From a virus: DNA of 33,391 nucleotides. The notes below the pieces were generated by a model. That model was not told the origin of the DNA. It saw nothing but the letters and a program-made list of their open reading frames with translations, and searched no databases. Where the stretch lies: IMG/VR virus record IMGVR_UViG_3300046170_000013, positions 1 through 33,391 of that record; one strand, given 5' to 3'. Both the position numbers and the translations under genes were made by a program. Positions 1 to 6,779 of this stretch are shown one piece after another (position 1 is the first letter of the stretch; every line of letters starts with the position of its first letter).

Positions 1-3
1 TAA

Positions 4-204
4 ATGGATGACTACAAAGAACCAGACTTGTCACAGGAACAGATGATACAGGATATCTCAGAGTACGAGCTAGGCTTCATTGGCTTTGCTGAGACACTAA
101 ACATAGCACGTACTGTGTTACGTCAGAAGTACAGGGACATGAGCTACAACCAGCTAGTCAAGGCATACAACCAAGTATTCGGAGGATATCCAGATGAGAT
201 GTAA
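4..204 (+). CDS. Hypothetical protein, 66 aa, start of early operon in window
   Basis: The reading frame opens with ATG right after a TAA (bases 1-3), which may be the stop of an upstream gene outside the window. The product is acidic at its N-terminus and then looks helical, with a Tyr/Asn-rich C-terminal part (RQKYRDMSYNQLVKAYNQVF). It overlaps the next gene by 11 bases, the usual packing in this arm, which supports it being real. I recognise no domain. It is likely a small early phage protein of unknown role. Confidence 0.7.
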   Translation: MDDYKEPDLSQEQMIQDISEYELGFIGFAETLNIARTVLRQKYRDMSYNQLVKAYNQVFGGYPDEM

Positions 205-427
205 AGCGTGTGATGTTATCCTAGATGACATAGAGACACTAAAGAAGGACGCTAACGGAGTACACTACGACATGTGTACAGAATGTTTGACAGCATCTAT
301 TGCCGCACACTGGGAACTAGAGAACATGGAGTCAATAGATAATGACGGTAATATTTCACAGGATGATATCTTGACATTACAGGAAAACTATGATAATATA
401 TACTTAAGTATCACTAAAGATTACTAA
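194..427 (+). CDS. Small zinc-ribbon-like protein, 77 aa
   Basis: ATG at 194 follows a GGAGG Shine-Dalgarno at 181-185 with 8-base spacing. Two CxxC knuckles are visible, C3-x2-C6 and C28-x2-C31, separated by 21 residues, which is the layout of a four-cysteine zinc ribbon. The C-terminal half is acidic and rich in Asp, Asn and Tyr. Small zinc-knuckle proteins are common in phage early regions, where they can bind DNA, RNA or host proteins; no specific role can be named. It overlaps the preceding gene by 11 bases. A candidate promoter for the next gene lies inside its 3' end. Confidence 0.72.
   Translation: MRCKACDVILDDIETLKKDANGVHYDMCTECLTASIAAHWELENMESIDNDGNISQDDILTLQENYDNIYLSITKDY
371..399 (+). 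promoter_or_regulatory. Candidate sigma70 promoter inside the 3' end of the zinc-ribbon gene
   Basis: TTGACA (371-376) is a perfect -35 box. Seventeen bases later TAATAT (394-399) is a 4/6 match to the -10 consensus and is preceded by TGA, giving an extended -10. It would drive the small gene at 468 and possibly the replication operon. The -10 is weak, so this is a moderate call. Confidence 0.45.
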
Positions 428-504
428 AGTGTATAAACTAAAGAATTAAACTAAAGGATATATACTAATGAATACTACTACAGGAGGACATAAGACTACT
501 AAAG
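413..504 (+). repeat. Five direct copies of ACTAAAG
   Basis: The heptamer ACTAAAG occurs at 413, 423, 437, 450 and 498. The first four are spaced 10, 14 and 13 bases and cover the end of one gene and the 40-base gap before the next. The density is well above chance for a 7-mer. It could be a binding-site array or simple slippage; no function is shown. Confidence 0.6.
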
Positions 505-638
505 TTAGGCGCTGGAATCCTGTAGCCAAACACGATCACAACAAAGGAGGTGCACACAAGGATAGGAAGAAAGATGCCAAAAAGTACCAATCACGTAAAA
601 AGGGTTTGACTCAAGACCCTGAACGTGAGATACTATAG
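468..638 (+). CDS. Small basic hypothetical protein, 56 aa
   Basis: ATG at 468 with AAAGGA about 9 bases upstream; TAG at 636-638. The product is strongly basic and contains the pattern RRWNPVAKHDHNKGGAHKDR followed by KKDAKK. Short basic proteins with an NPVAK...NK...DRKK pattern recur in tailed phages (the DUF7230 type, from memory), which supports it as a gene despite its small size. It sits between a putative promoter and a weak terminator. A nucleic-acid-binding role is plausible from charge only. Confidence 0.68.
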   Translation: MNTTTGGHKTTKVRRWNPVAKHDHNKGGAHKDRKKDAKKYQSRKKGLTQDPEREIL

Positions 639-640
639 GT

Positions 641-661
641 GTTCCTCTGGGAACTCTTTTT
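641..661 (+). terminator. Weak Rho-independent terminator
   Basis: GTTCC (641-645), loop TCTG, GGAAC (650-654), then TCTTTTT (655-661). The five-base-pair stem is short, so it probably only attenuates reading into the ssDNA-binding protein gene. Confidence 0.45.
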
Positions 662-682
662 CAACAACGAGGATTATCTCAT

Positions 683-1057
683 ATGTCAAGTCAAGTAATT
701 GAAGGAACGGTGAACTTCTCAAACGTCACCAAACACGACGTATACAACGGGCAGGACACTGGCACGTTCAGTCTGACCATCACCATGTCAGAGGACGATG
801 CGGCTACACTGTCTGCACAGGGTGTAAAGATCAAAGAGTACGAAGGCAACAAGCAACGAAAGTTTAAGTCCAAGTACGACATCGGTATGTACACTGCTGA
901 AGGTGATCGTTACGAGGGTGAAGTACCGTACAACTCTCGTGTGCGTCTGAAGTACAAGACAGGCCCAGCACACCCAGTACACGGTACTCCGGTGTATCTG
1001 GAAGCTGTCAAGGTACTGGAGTTAGCAGAGGTGTCAGAAGAAGCTGTTGATTTCTGA
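683..1057 (+). CDS. Single-stranded DNA-binding protein (T7 gp2.5-like role)
   Basis: The 124-residue product has a beta-rich core with aromatic and basic residues and ends in an acidic tail closing on an aromatic residue (SEEAVDF). Acidic, aromatic-ended tails are a hallmark of phage and bacterial ssDNA-binding proteins, where they dock with polymerase and primase-helicase. It lies directly before primase-helicase and polymerase, the position expected of a T7 gp2.5 counterpart, and its TGA overlaps the primase ATG (TGATG). The assignment rests on context and the tail more than on clear sequence identity; the exact family is uncertain. It should coat single strands during replication and recombination. 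Confidence 0.68.
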   Translation: MSSQVIEGTVNFSNVTKHDVYNGQDTGTFSLTITMSEDDAATLSAQGVKIKEYEGNKQRKFKSKYDIGMYTAEGDRYEGEVPYNSRVRLKYKTGPAHPVHGTPVYLEAVKVLELAEVSEEAVDF

Positions 1058-2667
1058 TGGAGTCTAAATTCCTACACCACGAGGAATGTCCCAAGTGCGG
1101 TAGTAGGAACAATGTGGCGGTCTACTCTAACGGTGGTCGCCACTGTTTTTCTACCGGCTGTGACTATCACGTAAACGGTGAAACAGGAGATGAAACGGAA
1201 GTGTCAACACCTAGTAACCTACACATGGGCGGTGTGGTAGCTGAGATTACCGACAGGCGTTTGTCTGCCAAGACCACTAGGCACTATCAGGTCACGGTGG
1301 AGTACGACGCTAACGGTAAGATAGCTAGGCACTACTACCCGTACTACGACGTAGATACTGGTGAGCTAATCGCCGCTAAGTCTCGTGTAGTCAAGACCAA
1401 AGACTTCCTGTCGTCAGGTACGATGACTAACGCAGGTCTATTTGGTCAGAAGCAGTGCCGTGGCAGAGGTAAGTACGTCACGATCACTGAAGGTGAACTG
1501 GACGCTATGGCTGTCTACGAGATGTTCGGACAGAAGTACGACGTAGTGTCCCTCAGGTCTGGTGCGTCTAGCGCATCAAAGGAGATTAAGTCACAGCTAG
1601 AGTGGCTTGAAGGGTACGACAACGTGGTCATCTGCTTTGACCAAGACAAGGCAGGAGAGTTAGCAGTAGAACAGATTAAGGATCTGTTTAGCCCTAACAA
1701 GCTGAAGATATGCAACCTACCTCTGAAGGACGCCAGTGAAATGCTCATGGCTAACAGAGTGCAGGAGTTTACACAGTCTTGGTGGGACGCAAAGGTGTAC
1801 AGGCCAGACGGTATTATCGCTGGTGCTGACACATGGGAAGCGTTAGTAAACAAGCGACAGGTACAGAGTATACCGTACCCGTGGGATGGACTAAATGAAA
1901 TCACGAGAGGCCACAGACCATACGAACTGGTCACTATCACCAGCGGTAGTGGTATGGGAAAGTCCCAGTTTATCAGAGAACTTGAGTACGATCTGCTCCA
2001 GAGAACAGACGCCAACATCGGTGTACTTGCACTGGAGGAGGATGTCGCAACAACATCTCTGGGAATTATGTCGGTGGCAGCATCTAGGCGATTGCACTTG
2101 GAGGAAGACACGCCTGTTGATGACCTTAGACCTCACTGGGAAGCAACGATGGGCTCTGGACGTTACTACCTGTTTGACCACTGGGGATCAACGTCTGCCG
2201 ACGAGCTTCTTTCAAGAGTACGGCACATGGCAAAGGCCTGTGACTGCCGCTATATCATCCTTGACCACTTGTCCATCGTGGTTTCTTCTCAAGAGAACGG
2301 GGACGAACGGAAAGCTATAGATGAGATCATGACCAAGCTACGCACACTGGTGGCAGAGACAGGAATCACTTTGTTCCTAGTGTCGCACCTACGTCGTAGC
2401 TCTGGTACAGCACACGAGGACGGTGGACGCATCAGTCTACAGGACTTGCGTGGATCTCAGTCCATCGCACAGCTATCCGATATTGTCATAGGCATGGAAC
2501 GTAACCAGCAACACGAAGACGAAGACACACGTAATACAACCACTGTGCGTATACTGAAGAACCGGTACTCCGGTGAAACTGGACCCGCATGTTGGCTACG
2601 GTACGACAAGTTTACCGGACGTATCCACGAGTGTGCTAACCCTACGCCACCGGAGACTGAGTTTTGA
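1057..2667 (+). CDS. Bifunctional primase-helicase (T7 gp4-like)
   Basis: This 536-residue protein carries all the parts of T7 gp4. An N-terminal zinc-binding module uses C11, C14, C30 and C35. The TOPRIM primase domain has E145 (TEGELDA) and D195/D197 (CFDQDKAG). The hexameric helicase domain has Walker A GSGMGKS at 297-303, Walker B YIILDH at 399-404, and near-T7 blocks DERKAIDEIMTKLR, SHLRRSSGTAHE and LRGSQSIAQLSD. It unwinds DNA 5' to 3' and makes primers for the polymerase encoded next. It overlaps the SSB stop by 1 base and the polymerase start by 4. The start follows from the zinc module lying right at the N-terminus. Confidence 0.96.
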   Translation: MESKFLHHEECPKCGSRNNVAVYSNGGRHCFSTGCDYHVNGETGDETEVSTPSNLHMGGVVAEITDRRLSAKTTRHYQVTVEYDANGKIARHYYPYYDVDTGELIAAKSRVVKTKDFLSSGTMTNAGLFGQKQCRGRGKYVTITEGELDAMAVYEMFGQKYDVVSLRSGASSASKEIKSQLEWLEGYDNVVICFDQDKAGELAVEQIKDLFSPNKLKICNLPLKDASEMLMANRVQEFTQSWWDAKVYRPDGIIAGADTWEALVNKRQVQSIPYPWDGLNEITRGHRPYELVTITSGSGMGKSQFIRELEYDLLQRTDANIGVLALEEDVATTSLGIMSVAASRRLHLEEDTPVDDLRPHWEATMGSGRYYLFDHWGSTSADELLSRVRHMAKACDCRYIILDHLSIVVSSQENGDERKAIDEIMTKLRTLVAETGITLFLVSHLRRSSGTAHEDGGRISLQDLRGSQSIAQLSDIVIGMERNQQHEDEDTRNTTTVRILKNRYSGETGPACWLRYDKFTGRIHECANPTPPETEF

Positions 2668-4310
2668 ACATCGTCTACTGTGACATAGAAACTGACGGAC
2701 TAGACCCCAGTGTAATCTGGTGTGCTGTCTGTCTACACAACGGAGAAAGTGAGGTAATATGCAATGAGCAAGATTTCAAGGATTACGTGGCTCGCAAAGC
2801 GCCGGTTAACTTTATATTCCACAACGGAATTGGCTTTGATGTTCCTGTGGTTGAGCGTCTTTGGAACTTTACTTTTGACAGGAGCATGGTCACTGACACT
2901 CTAGTCCTCTCTAGGCTTGCTGACCCTAGTAGGTCTGGTGGACACTCTCTACGTAACTGGGGAAACATCTTAGGCTACGCCAAGGGAGACTACGAGGATT
3001 GGACTAGGTTGACTCCTGCCATGATCGACTACTGCATACGTGACGTAGAGTTGACTGAGGCGGTGTACAAGAGACTACGTGTGGAACTAGACGGTTTCTC
3101 AAGGGCGTCACAAGACCTAGAGCACGAGGTGCAGTGGATCATACAGGGACAGGTGAACAACGGGTGGCTACTAGATCAACGCTTGTGCCACACGCTGTGC
3201 GCTAGGTTCAAGGAGAGTATGTATGCTATTGAGGAAGAACTCCAGAGGGTGTTCCCACCTATTGTTGAGGAAAGGTGGTCTGAGAAGACAGGCAAGCGCC
3301 TTAAGGATAAGGTTACGGTCTTCAATCCCGGTTCGCGTCAACAAGTGGCTGAACGACTTGAAGCTAAGGGTGCGATATGGTCGGAACTCACGCCGTCCGG
3401 AAGGCCGCAGGTGGACGAGAAGACACTTGAGGAGAACAAACATATACCGGAGGCTGTGCAGGTCTTAGAGTACCTGTTGTTACAGAAGCGCTACGCTCAA
3501 GTCTCCTCTTGGATAGAGCACGTTAAGGACGACGGCAGGGTACACGGCAGGGTTACAACAAACGGTGCAGTTACCGGACGAATGACGCACCAGACCCCAA
3601 ACATGGCACAGGTTCCTTCAGTTAACTCACAGTTTGGCAAGGAGTGCCGTGACTGCTGGATAGTACCAGAGGGACGCAGGCTAGTGGGTGTTGACGCTAG
3701 TGGACTAGAGCTACGTATGTTGGCTCACTACATGGGAGACGAGGAGTTTACTAATGTCCTACTTAGAGAAGACATTCACACCAGAAATCAAGTTGCTGCA
3801 GGACTTGCAACTAGACCTCAGGCAAAGACTTTCATCTATGCTTTCCTCTACGGAGCGGGAGACGCAAAGATTGGAAGCATCGTCGGAGGAACTGCAGGAG
3901 ATGGCAGTAAACTTAGGAGGCGCTTTCTACGAAACACACCTTCTCTTGAAGCTCTACGAGAACGAGTTGGAGAAGCGTCTAGGAAAGGTCACCTCGTTGG
4001 GCTCGACGGACGAAAACTCTGGGTCAGGTCAGAACATAGTGCACTGAATACCTTACTACAGGCAGCAGGTGCTATCGTTATGAAGAAGGCTCTCGTACAC
4101 TTAGATCACTACGCAACGCAACACAAGATTGACTACAAATTCATAGGGAACGTGCATGACGAGATACAATCGGAGGTGGTTACAGAACAAGCAGAGAAGT
4201 ACGGGTGGCTTGCAGTCGAGTGCATCAAGGCGGCTGGTCTTTCATTTGACCTCAGGTGTCCTCTCGACGGAGAATACAAGGTCGGACAAACGTGGTCGGA
4301 GACACACTGA
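2664..4310 (+). CDS. DNA polymerase, family A, with 3'-5' exonuclease (T7 gp5-like)
   Basis: The 548-residue protein opens with exonuclease motif I (YCDIETDG; D7, E9) and has polymerase motif A VDASGLEL (D344), the O-helix block QAKTFIYAFLYGAG (K388, Y392) and motif C VHDE (H498-D499-E500). Start is TTG at 2664, overlapping the primase TGA, with GGAG 8 bases upstream; exonuclease motif I begins a few residues in, so no later start fits. T7 gp5 is 704 residues; most of the shortfall lies in the thumb, where the thioredoxin-binding loop would be, so it probably does not use host thioredoxin as T7 does. Tyr392 matches E. coli Pol I position 762 and T7 Tyr526. Confidence 0.96.
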   Translation: MNIVYCDIETDGLDPSVIWCAVCLHNGESEVICNEQDFKDYVARKAPVNFIFHNGIGFDVPVVERLWNFTFDRSMVTDTLVLSRLADPSRSGGHSLRNWGNILGYAKGDYEDWTRLTPAMIDYCIRDVELTEAVYKRLRVELDGFSRASQDLEHEVQWIIQGQVNNGWLLDQRLCHTLCARFKESMYAIEEELQRVFPPIVEERWSEKTGKRLKDKVTVFNPGSRQQVAERLEAKGAIWSELTPSGRPQVDEKTLEENKHIPEAVQVLEYLLLQKRYAQVSSWIEHVKDDGRVHGRVTTNGAVTGRMTHQTPNMAQVPSVNSQFGKECRDCWIVPEGRRLVGVDASGLELRMLAHYMGDEEFTNVLLREDIHTRNQVAAGLATRPQAKTFIYAFLYGAGDAKIGSIVGGTAGDGSKLRRRFLRNTPSLEALRERVGEASRKGHLVGLDGRKLWVRSEHSALNTLLQAAGAIVMKKALVHLDHYATQHKIDYKFIGNVHDEIQSEVVTEQAEKYGWLAVECIKAAGLSFDLRCPLDGEYKVGQTWSETH

Positions 4311-4789
4311 TGGAGATAGCAATGAATTACAAAAGAGGTGAGGGTAAGTACTACAAAGACAATCCTGAGTCTGTTTGGAAGCGTGACCAGACTAAAATGT
4401 TTGTAAACGGGAAGTACATATCTAAGGCTCACCCGCTACACAAACCCGGACGCTACAAGACGTTTACTGACGCAGCTTTTGACAGCCTAGCGAAGTACGA
4501 ACTGAGTCGTGAGGGACAGGTGTACATCATAACCAACCCTAACTTCCCTGAGTGGGTCAAGGTAGGCATGGCTGTGGACTCAGAGGACAGACTCAACGGA
4601 TACCAAACGTCGTCACCGTTCAGAGATTACTCGCTGTTCACTAACTGGCCTGTGGCTGACCGACGATCTGCTGAGTCAGAGGCACACAGTCTGCTAGAGA
4701 AAACGTATGGTCGTAAGGGTGAGTGGTTCAATTGCACACCAGAGCAAGCCAGAGACTCTATCTCTGAACTAATGGAGCAACATAAATGA
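4310..4789 (+). CDS. GIY-YIG-type (T5orf172/MUG113-like) nuclease-fold protein
   Basis: The C-terminal part has a GIY-YIG layout: VYIIT (71-75) for the first strand, VKVGMA (83-88) for the second, R94 in DRLNGYQTSSP, E122 in an AESEAH helix, and a closing GEWFNC. This pattern matches the T5orf172 branch, whose members occur in phages and are presumed nucleases. The N-terminal 65 residues are basic. I choose ATG 4310 (TGATG overlap with the polymerase stop, CGGAG 8 bases upstream); ATG 4322 is also possible. An in-frame ATG at 4256 lies inside the polymerase and is unlikely. Position between polymerase and exonuclease suggests DNA processing. It could also be a freestanding homing-type endonuclease. 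Confidence 0.8.
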   Translation: MEIAMNYKRGEGKYYKDNPESVWKRDQTKMFVNGKYISKAHPLHKPGRYKTFTDAAFDSLAKYELSREGQVYIITNPNFPEWVKVGMAVDSEDRLNGYQTSSPFRDYSLFTNWPVADRRSAESEAHSLLEKTYGRKGEWFNCTPEQARDSISELMEQHK

Positions 4790-5649
4790 AAAGTATTTAT
4801 TCACTGGTAGACGACATCTACGCCGTGGTTGCTTCCAAGGAAGTGCCAGAGGATGTAGACCTCTACGAAGAGATAGAAAACTTTGGAGAAGGCTGCAAAC
4901 GCCTGATGACCAAGCTGTTCACAGAGCAACGTGACGGGCGCAAGCTACGAATGTCTAACATCGGGCGCGACGACAGGTATCTTTGGAACGTGGTGAATAA
5001 CTCTGATGTGCAAGAGGAGATGACACCTAACACGCATGTCAAGTTTATGTACGGGCATCTGATTGAAGAGATGCTTTTATTCTTAACCAAAATATCAGGA
5101 CACGAGGTGACTGATGAACAAAAACAGTGTGAAGTTTCGGGCATTATCGGTCATATGGACTGCAAAATTGATGGTGTTGTCACTGATGTTAAAAGCACTT
5201 CCACTTTTGGGTTTAAAAAATTCAAAGACGGAAGTTTGGCTTATGATGACCCGTTTGGGTACGTTGCTCAAATTAAAGGGTACGCACACGCCGAAGGTGA
5301 AACATCGTTTGGTTGGTTAGCGATGGACAAACAGAACGGACACCTAACGTACCTCATGTACGACTCTGCAGATACGCAGGCTCCGGTGTACGACAAGATA
5401 AGCTACGACATAGAGGAGCGCATAGAGCACATAAAAAAGCTCGTAGAGCAACCAGAGTGGCCTCAGGTTTGTCACGAGACCGTACCAGACGGCAAAAGTG
5501 GAAATCAAAAGCTCGCCGTTGGTTGTTCTTACTGTCCCTACAAGTTTACATGCTGGCCCGAAGTAAGAACATTCCTGTACTCAAGTGGTCCAAGATATTT
5601 AACAGAGGTGTTCAATGAGCCGAAGGTCACGGAAATCCAAGCACAGTAA
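4786..5649 (+). CDS. Cas4/RecB-family exonuclease with Fe-S cysteines (PD-(D/E)XK)
   Basis: All RecB-family nuclease motifs are visible in the 287 residues: H91 and E94 in GHLIEEML, D125 in IIGHMDC, D134 and K136 in VTDVKS, and Q162-x3-Y166 in AQIKGY. One cysteine near the N-terminus (C37) and a C-terminal cluster C247-x2-C250-x5-C256 match the four-cysteine iron-sulphur clasp of Cas4 and AddB. It fills the operon place of T7 gp6 exonuclease and probably degrades host DNA or recesses ends for recombination. Starts by ATGA overlap with the preceding gene. Bases about 5075-5330 use AAA, TTT and GTT codons far more than the flanks, hinting at a recombinant patch. Confidence 0.88.
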   Translation: MKSIYSLVDDIYAVVASKEVPEDVDLYEEIENFGEGCKRLMTKLFTEQRDGRKLRMSNIGRDDRYLWNVVNNSDVQEEMTPNTHVKFMYGHLIEEMLLFLTKISGHEVTDEQKQCEVSGIIGHMDCKIDGVVTDVKSTSTFGFKKFKDGSLAYDDPFGYVAQIKGYAHAEGETSFGWLAMDKQNGHLTYLMYDSADTQAPVYDKISYDIEERIEHIKKLVEQPEWPQVCHETVPDGKSGNQKLAVGCSYCPYKFTCWPEVRTFLYSSGPRYLTEVFNEPKVTEIQAQ

Positions 5650-6025
5650 CTTTAGATCGGGGTTTGAAGAAGATGTTGCAAAGCAGTTACAACCATTTGG
5701 TTTTAGTTACGAACCGTTCCAAGTCCCGTACAGGATTGAACGAAAGTACACACCAGACTTTGTGTACGAGTACAGAGGACGGACGTACCTCATTGAGTGC
5801 AAAGGATACTTTCGTGCAGGAGACACGCAGAAGTATCGTTCGATCTCTAAGTGTCTCCCAGAGGCACAAGAACTCATCTTTGTACTGATGAAACCTAATC
5901 AGAAAGTGAGTAAAAGTACCAAACTTACTATGGCTGAATGGTGTGACAAACACAATATTCTATGGTATAATATAGATACACTTAAGGAGTTGGTTGATTA
6001 TGTCTCTGACACTAGAAGAAATTAA
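5615..6025 (+). CDS. T7 endonuclease I-like Holliday junction resolvase
   Basis: The 136-residue protein matches T7 gp3 in its key blocks: FRSGFEE (E18), YTPDF (D48) and LIECKG (E61, K63), which are the four catalytic positions E20, D55, E65 and K67 of T7 endonuclease I. A basic N-terminus (SRRSRKSKHS) precedes the fold. It cuts branched DNA and helps break down host DNA and tidy replication intermediates before packaging. It overlaps the exonuclease by 35 bases, with AGAGG upstream of the ATG. A strong promoter for the next genes lies in its 3' end. Confidence 0.92.
   Translation: MSRRSRKSKHSNFRSGFEEDVAKQLQPFGFSYEPFQVPYRIERKYTPDFVYEYRGRTYLIECKGYFRAGDTQKYRSISKCLPEAQELIFVLMKPNQKVSKSTKLTMAEWCDKHNILWYNIDTLKELVDYVSDTRRN
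5943..5971 (+). promoter_or_regulatory. Strong sigma70 promoter inside endonuclease I gene
   Basis: GTGACA (5943-5948), a 17-base spacer, and a perfect TATAAT (5966-5971) preceded by TGG, giving an extended -10. The 14-mer TATGGTATAATATA (5961-5974) is identical to the core of the two leftward late promoters at 26914-26942 and 32919-32947. It would drive the small genes at 6000-6779 and the ribonucleotide reductase. Confidence 0.8.
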
Positions 6026-6173
6026 GGAGCGTCTGTTGCGGTTGTACGACCCTGACGATCTTCTGGAAGCACTACAAATCTCTTCTGAGGAACTACTGGA
6101 TAGATTTGAGGATAAACTCATACGCAAACTCGACGAATTTCAAGAGGAGCTAGAGGAAGAATATGCCGAATGA
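6000..6173 (+). CDS. Small acidic helical protein, 57 aa
   Basis: ATG at 6000 has TAAGGAG about 10 bases upstream; TGA at 6171-6173 overlaps the next gene's start by 11 bases. The product is acidic and helical (LEALQISSEELLDRFEDKL, then LDEFQEELEEE). Similar short acidic proteins next to endonuclease and DUF3310 genes occur in marine podoviruses, from memory; the function is unknown. It is the first gene after the strong internal promoter. Confidence 0.75.
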   Translation: MSLTLEEIKERLLRLYDPDDLLEALQISSEELLDRFEDKLIRKLDEFQEELEEEYAE

Positions 6174-6525
6174 ATGGAACATGACTGAAGACGACTGTGA
6201 GAAGCTACGTAAGAACTGTCAGGAAAGCAGGTCCATAGACGACATTACTACAGAGGAGTGGGACAGGATGTCTAAGACATTCACAGGAAAACTGTACCAC
6301 CCTCAGGACAAGCACGATCCTGTGGCACAACCAGATCACTACAACAAGGGAGCTATTGAGGCCATTGAAGCAATCAAGGCGTCTATGCACCCACAAGAGT
6401 ACAAGGGATATCTCAAGGGTAACTGTCTGAAGTACCTATGGCGTTACGAGTACAAGAACGGCGTAGAGGATCTACGGAAGGCTCGTGTCTACCTAGAGTG
6501 GTTAATCAAGGAGGTTGCCTTGTGA
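6163..6525 (+). CDS. DUF3310 family protein
   Basis: The C-terminal two thirds carry the DUF3310 signature: DPVAQPDHYNKGAIEAIEAI, then the block CLKYLWRYEYKNGVEDLRKA. This family is widespread in phages and is sometimes labelled nucleotide kinase, but no enzymatic activity is established and no P-loop is visible here. Its place between resolvase and ribonucleotide reductase fits a nucleotide-metabolism context. The stop overlaps the GTG of the next gene (GTGA). Confidence 0.85.
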   Translation: MPNEWNMTEDDCEKLRKNCQESRSIDDITTEEWDRMSKTFTGKLYHPQDKHDPVAQPDHYNKGAIEAIEAIKASMHPQEYKGYLKGNCLKYLWRYEYKNGVEDLRKARVYLEWLIKEVAL

Positions 6526-6779
6526 AGATCATAGAAGGTAAGTTTGGGACAAAGACAGAAGAAAAGGAGATAACAACGGCTGAGTTTCTGACTGCGTTTG
6601 CAGCTAAGGCTCAGATACAGGAGACTGAAGGTAACAAACCTAAGGTGGTAGTGGTAATGTACGAGGACGGTCAGATGTTTGAAGTAGCGTCCAACGAACA
6701 GTACCCTGATGGGGTGTACATGCTACTACAGTTAGCAGCACAAGCAATCATTAACGAAACGCTAGGAGTAACAGAATAG
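6522..6779 (+). CDS. Hypothetical protein, 85 aa, upstream of ribonucleotide reductase
   Basis: The start is GTG at 6522, overlapping the DUF3310 stop and preceded by a strong AAGGAGG with 7-base spacing; a longer in-frame ORF from 6438 would run through DUF3310 and is rejected. The product has a beta-rich middle (KVVVVMYEDGQMFEVA) and a hydrophobic C-terminal helix (YMLLQLAAQAIINE). I recognise no family. The stop is adjacent to the ATG of the reductase, so the two are probably translated together. Confidence 0.75.
   Translation: MKIIEGKFGTKTEEKEITTAEFLTAFAAKAQIQETEGNKPKVVVVMYEDGQMFEVASNEQYPDGVYMLLQLAAQAIINETLGVTE

Noticed and set aside
1515-2320. ORFs of 198 and 141 codons overlapping the primase-helicase
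   Set aside because: They lie wholly within a clearly conserved gene and have no recognisable protein features.
4256-4309. Upstream ATG extending the GIY-YIG protein by 18 residues
   Set aside because: It lies deep in the polymerase 3' end; ATG 4310 has TGATG coupling and a CGGAG site at good distance.
6438-6521. N-terminal extension of the 85-aa protein
   Set aside because: It would read through DUF3310 in another frame; GTG 6522 has a strong AAGGAGG.
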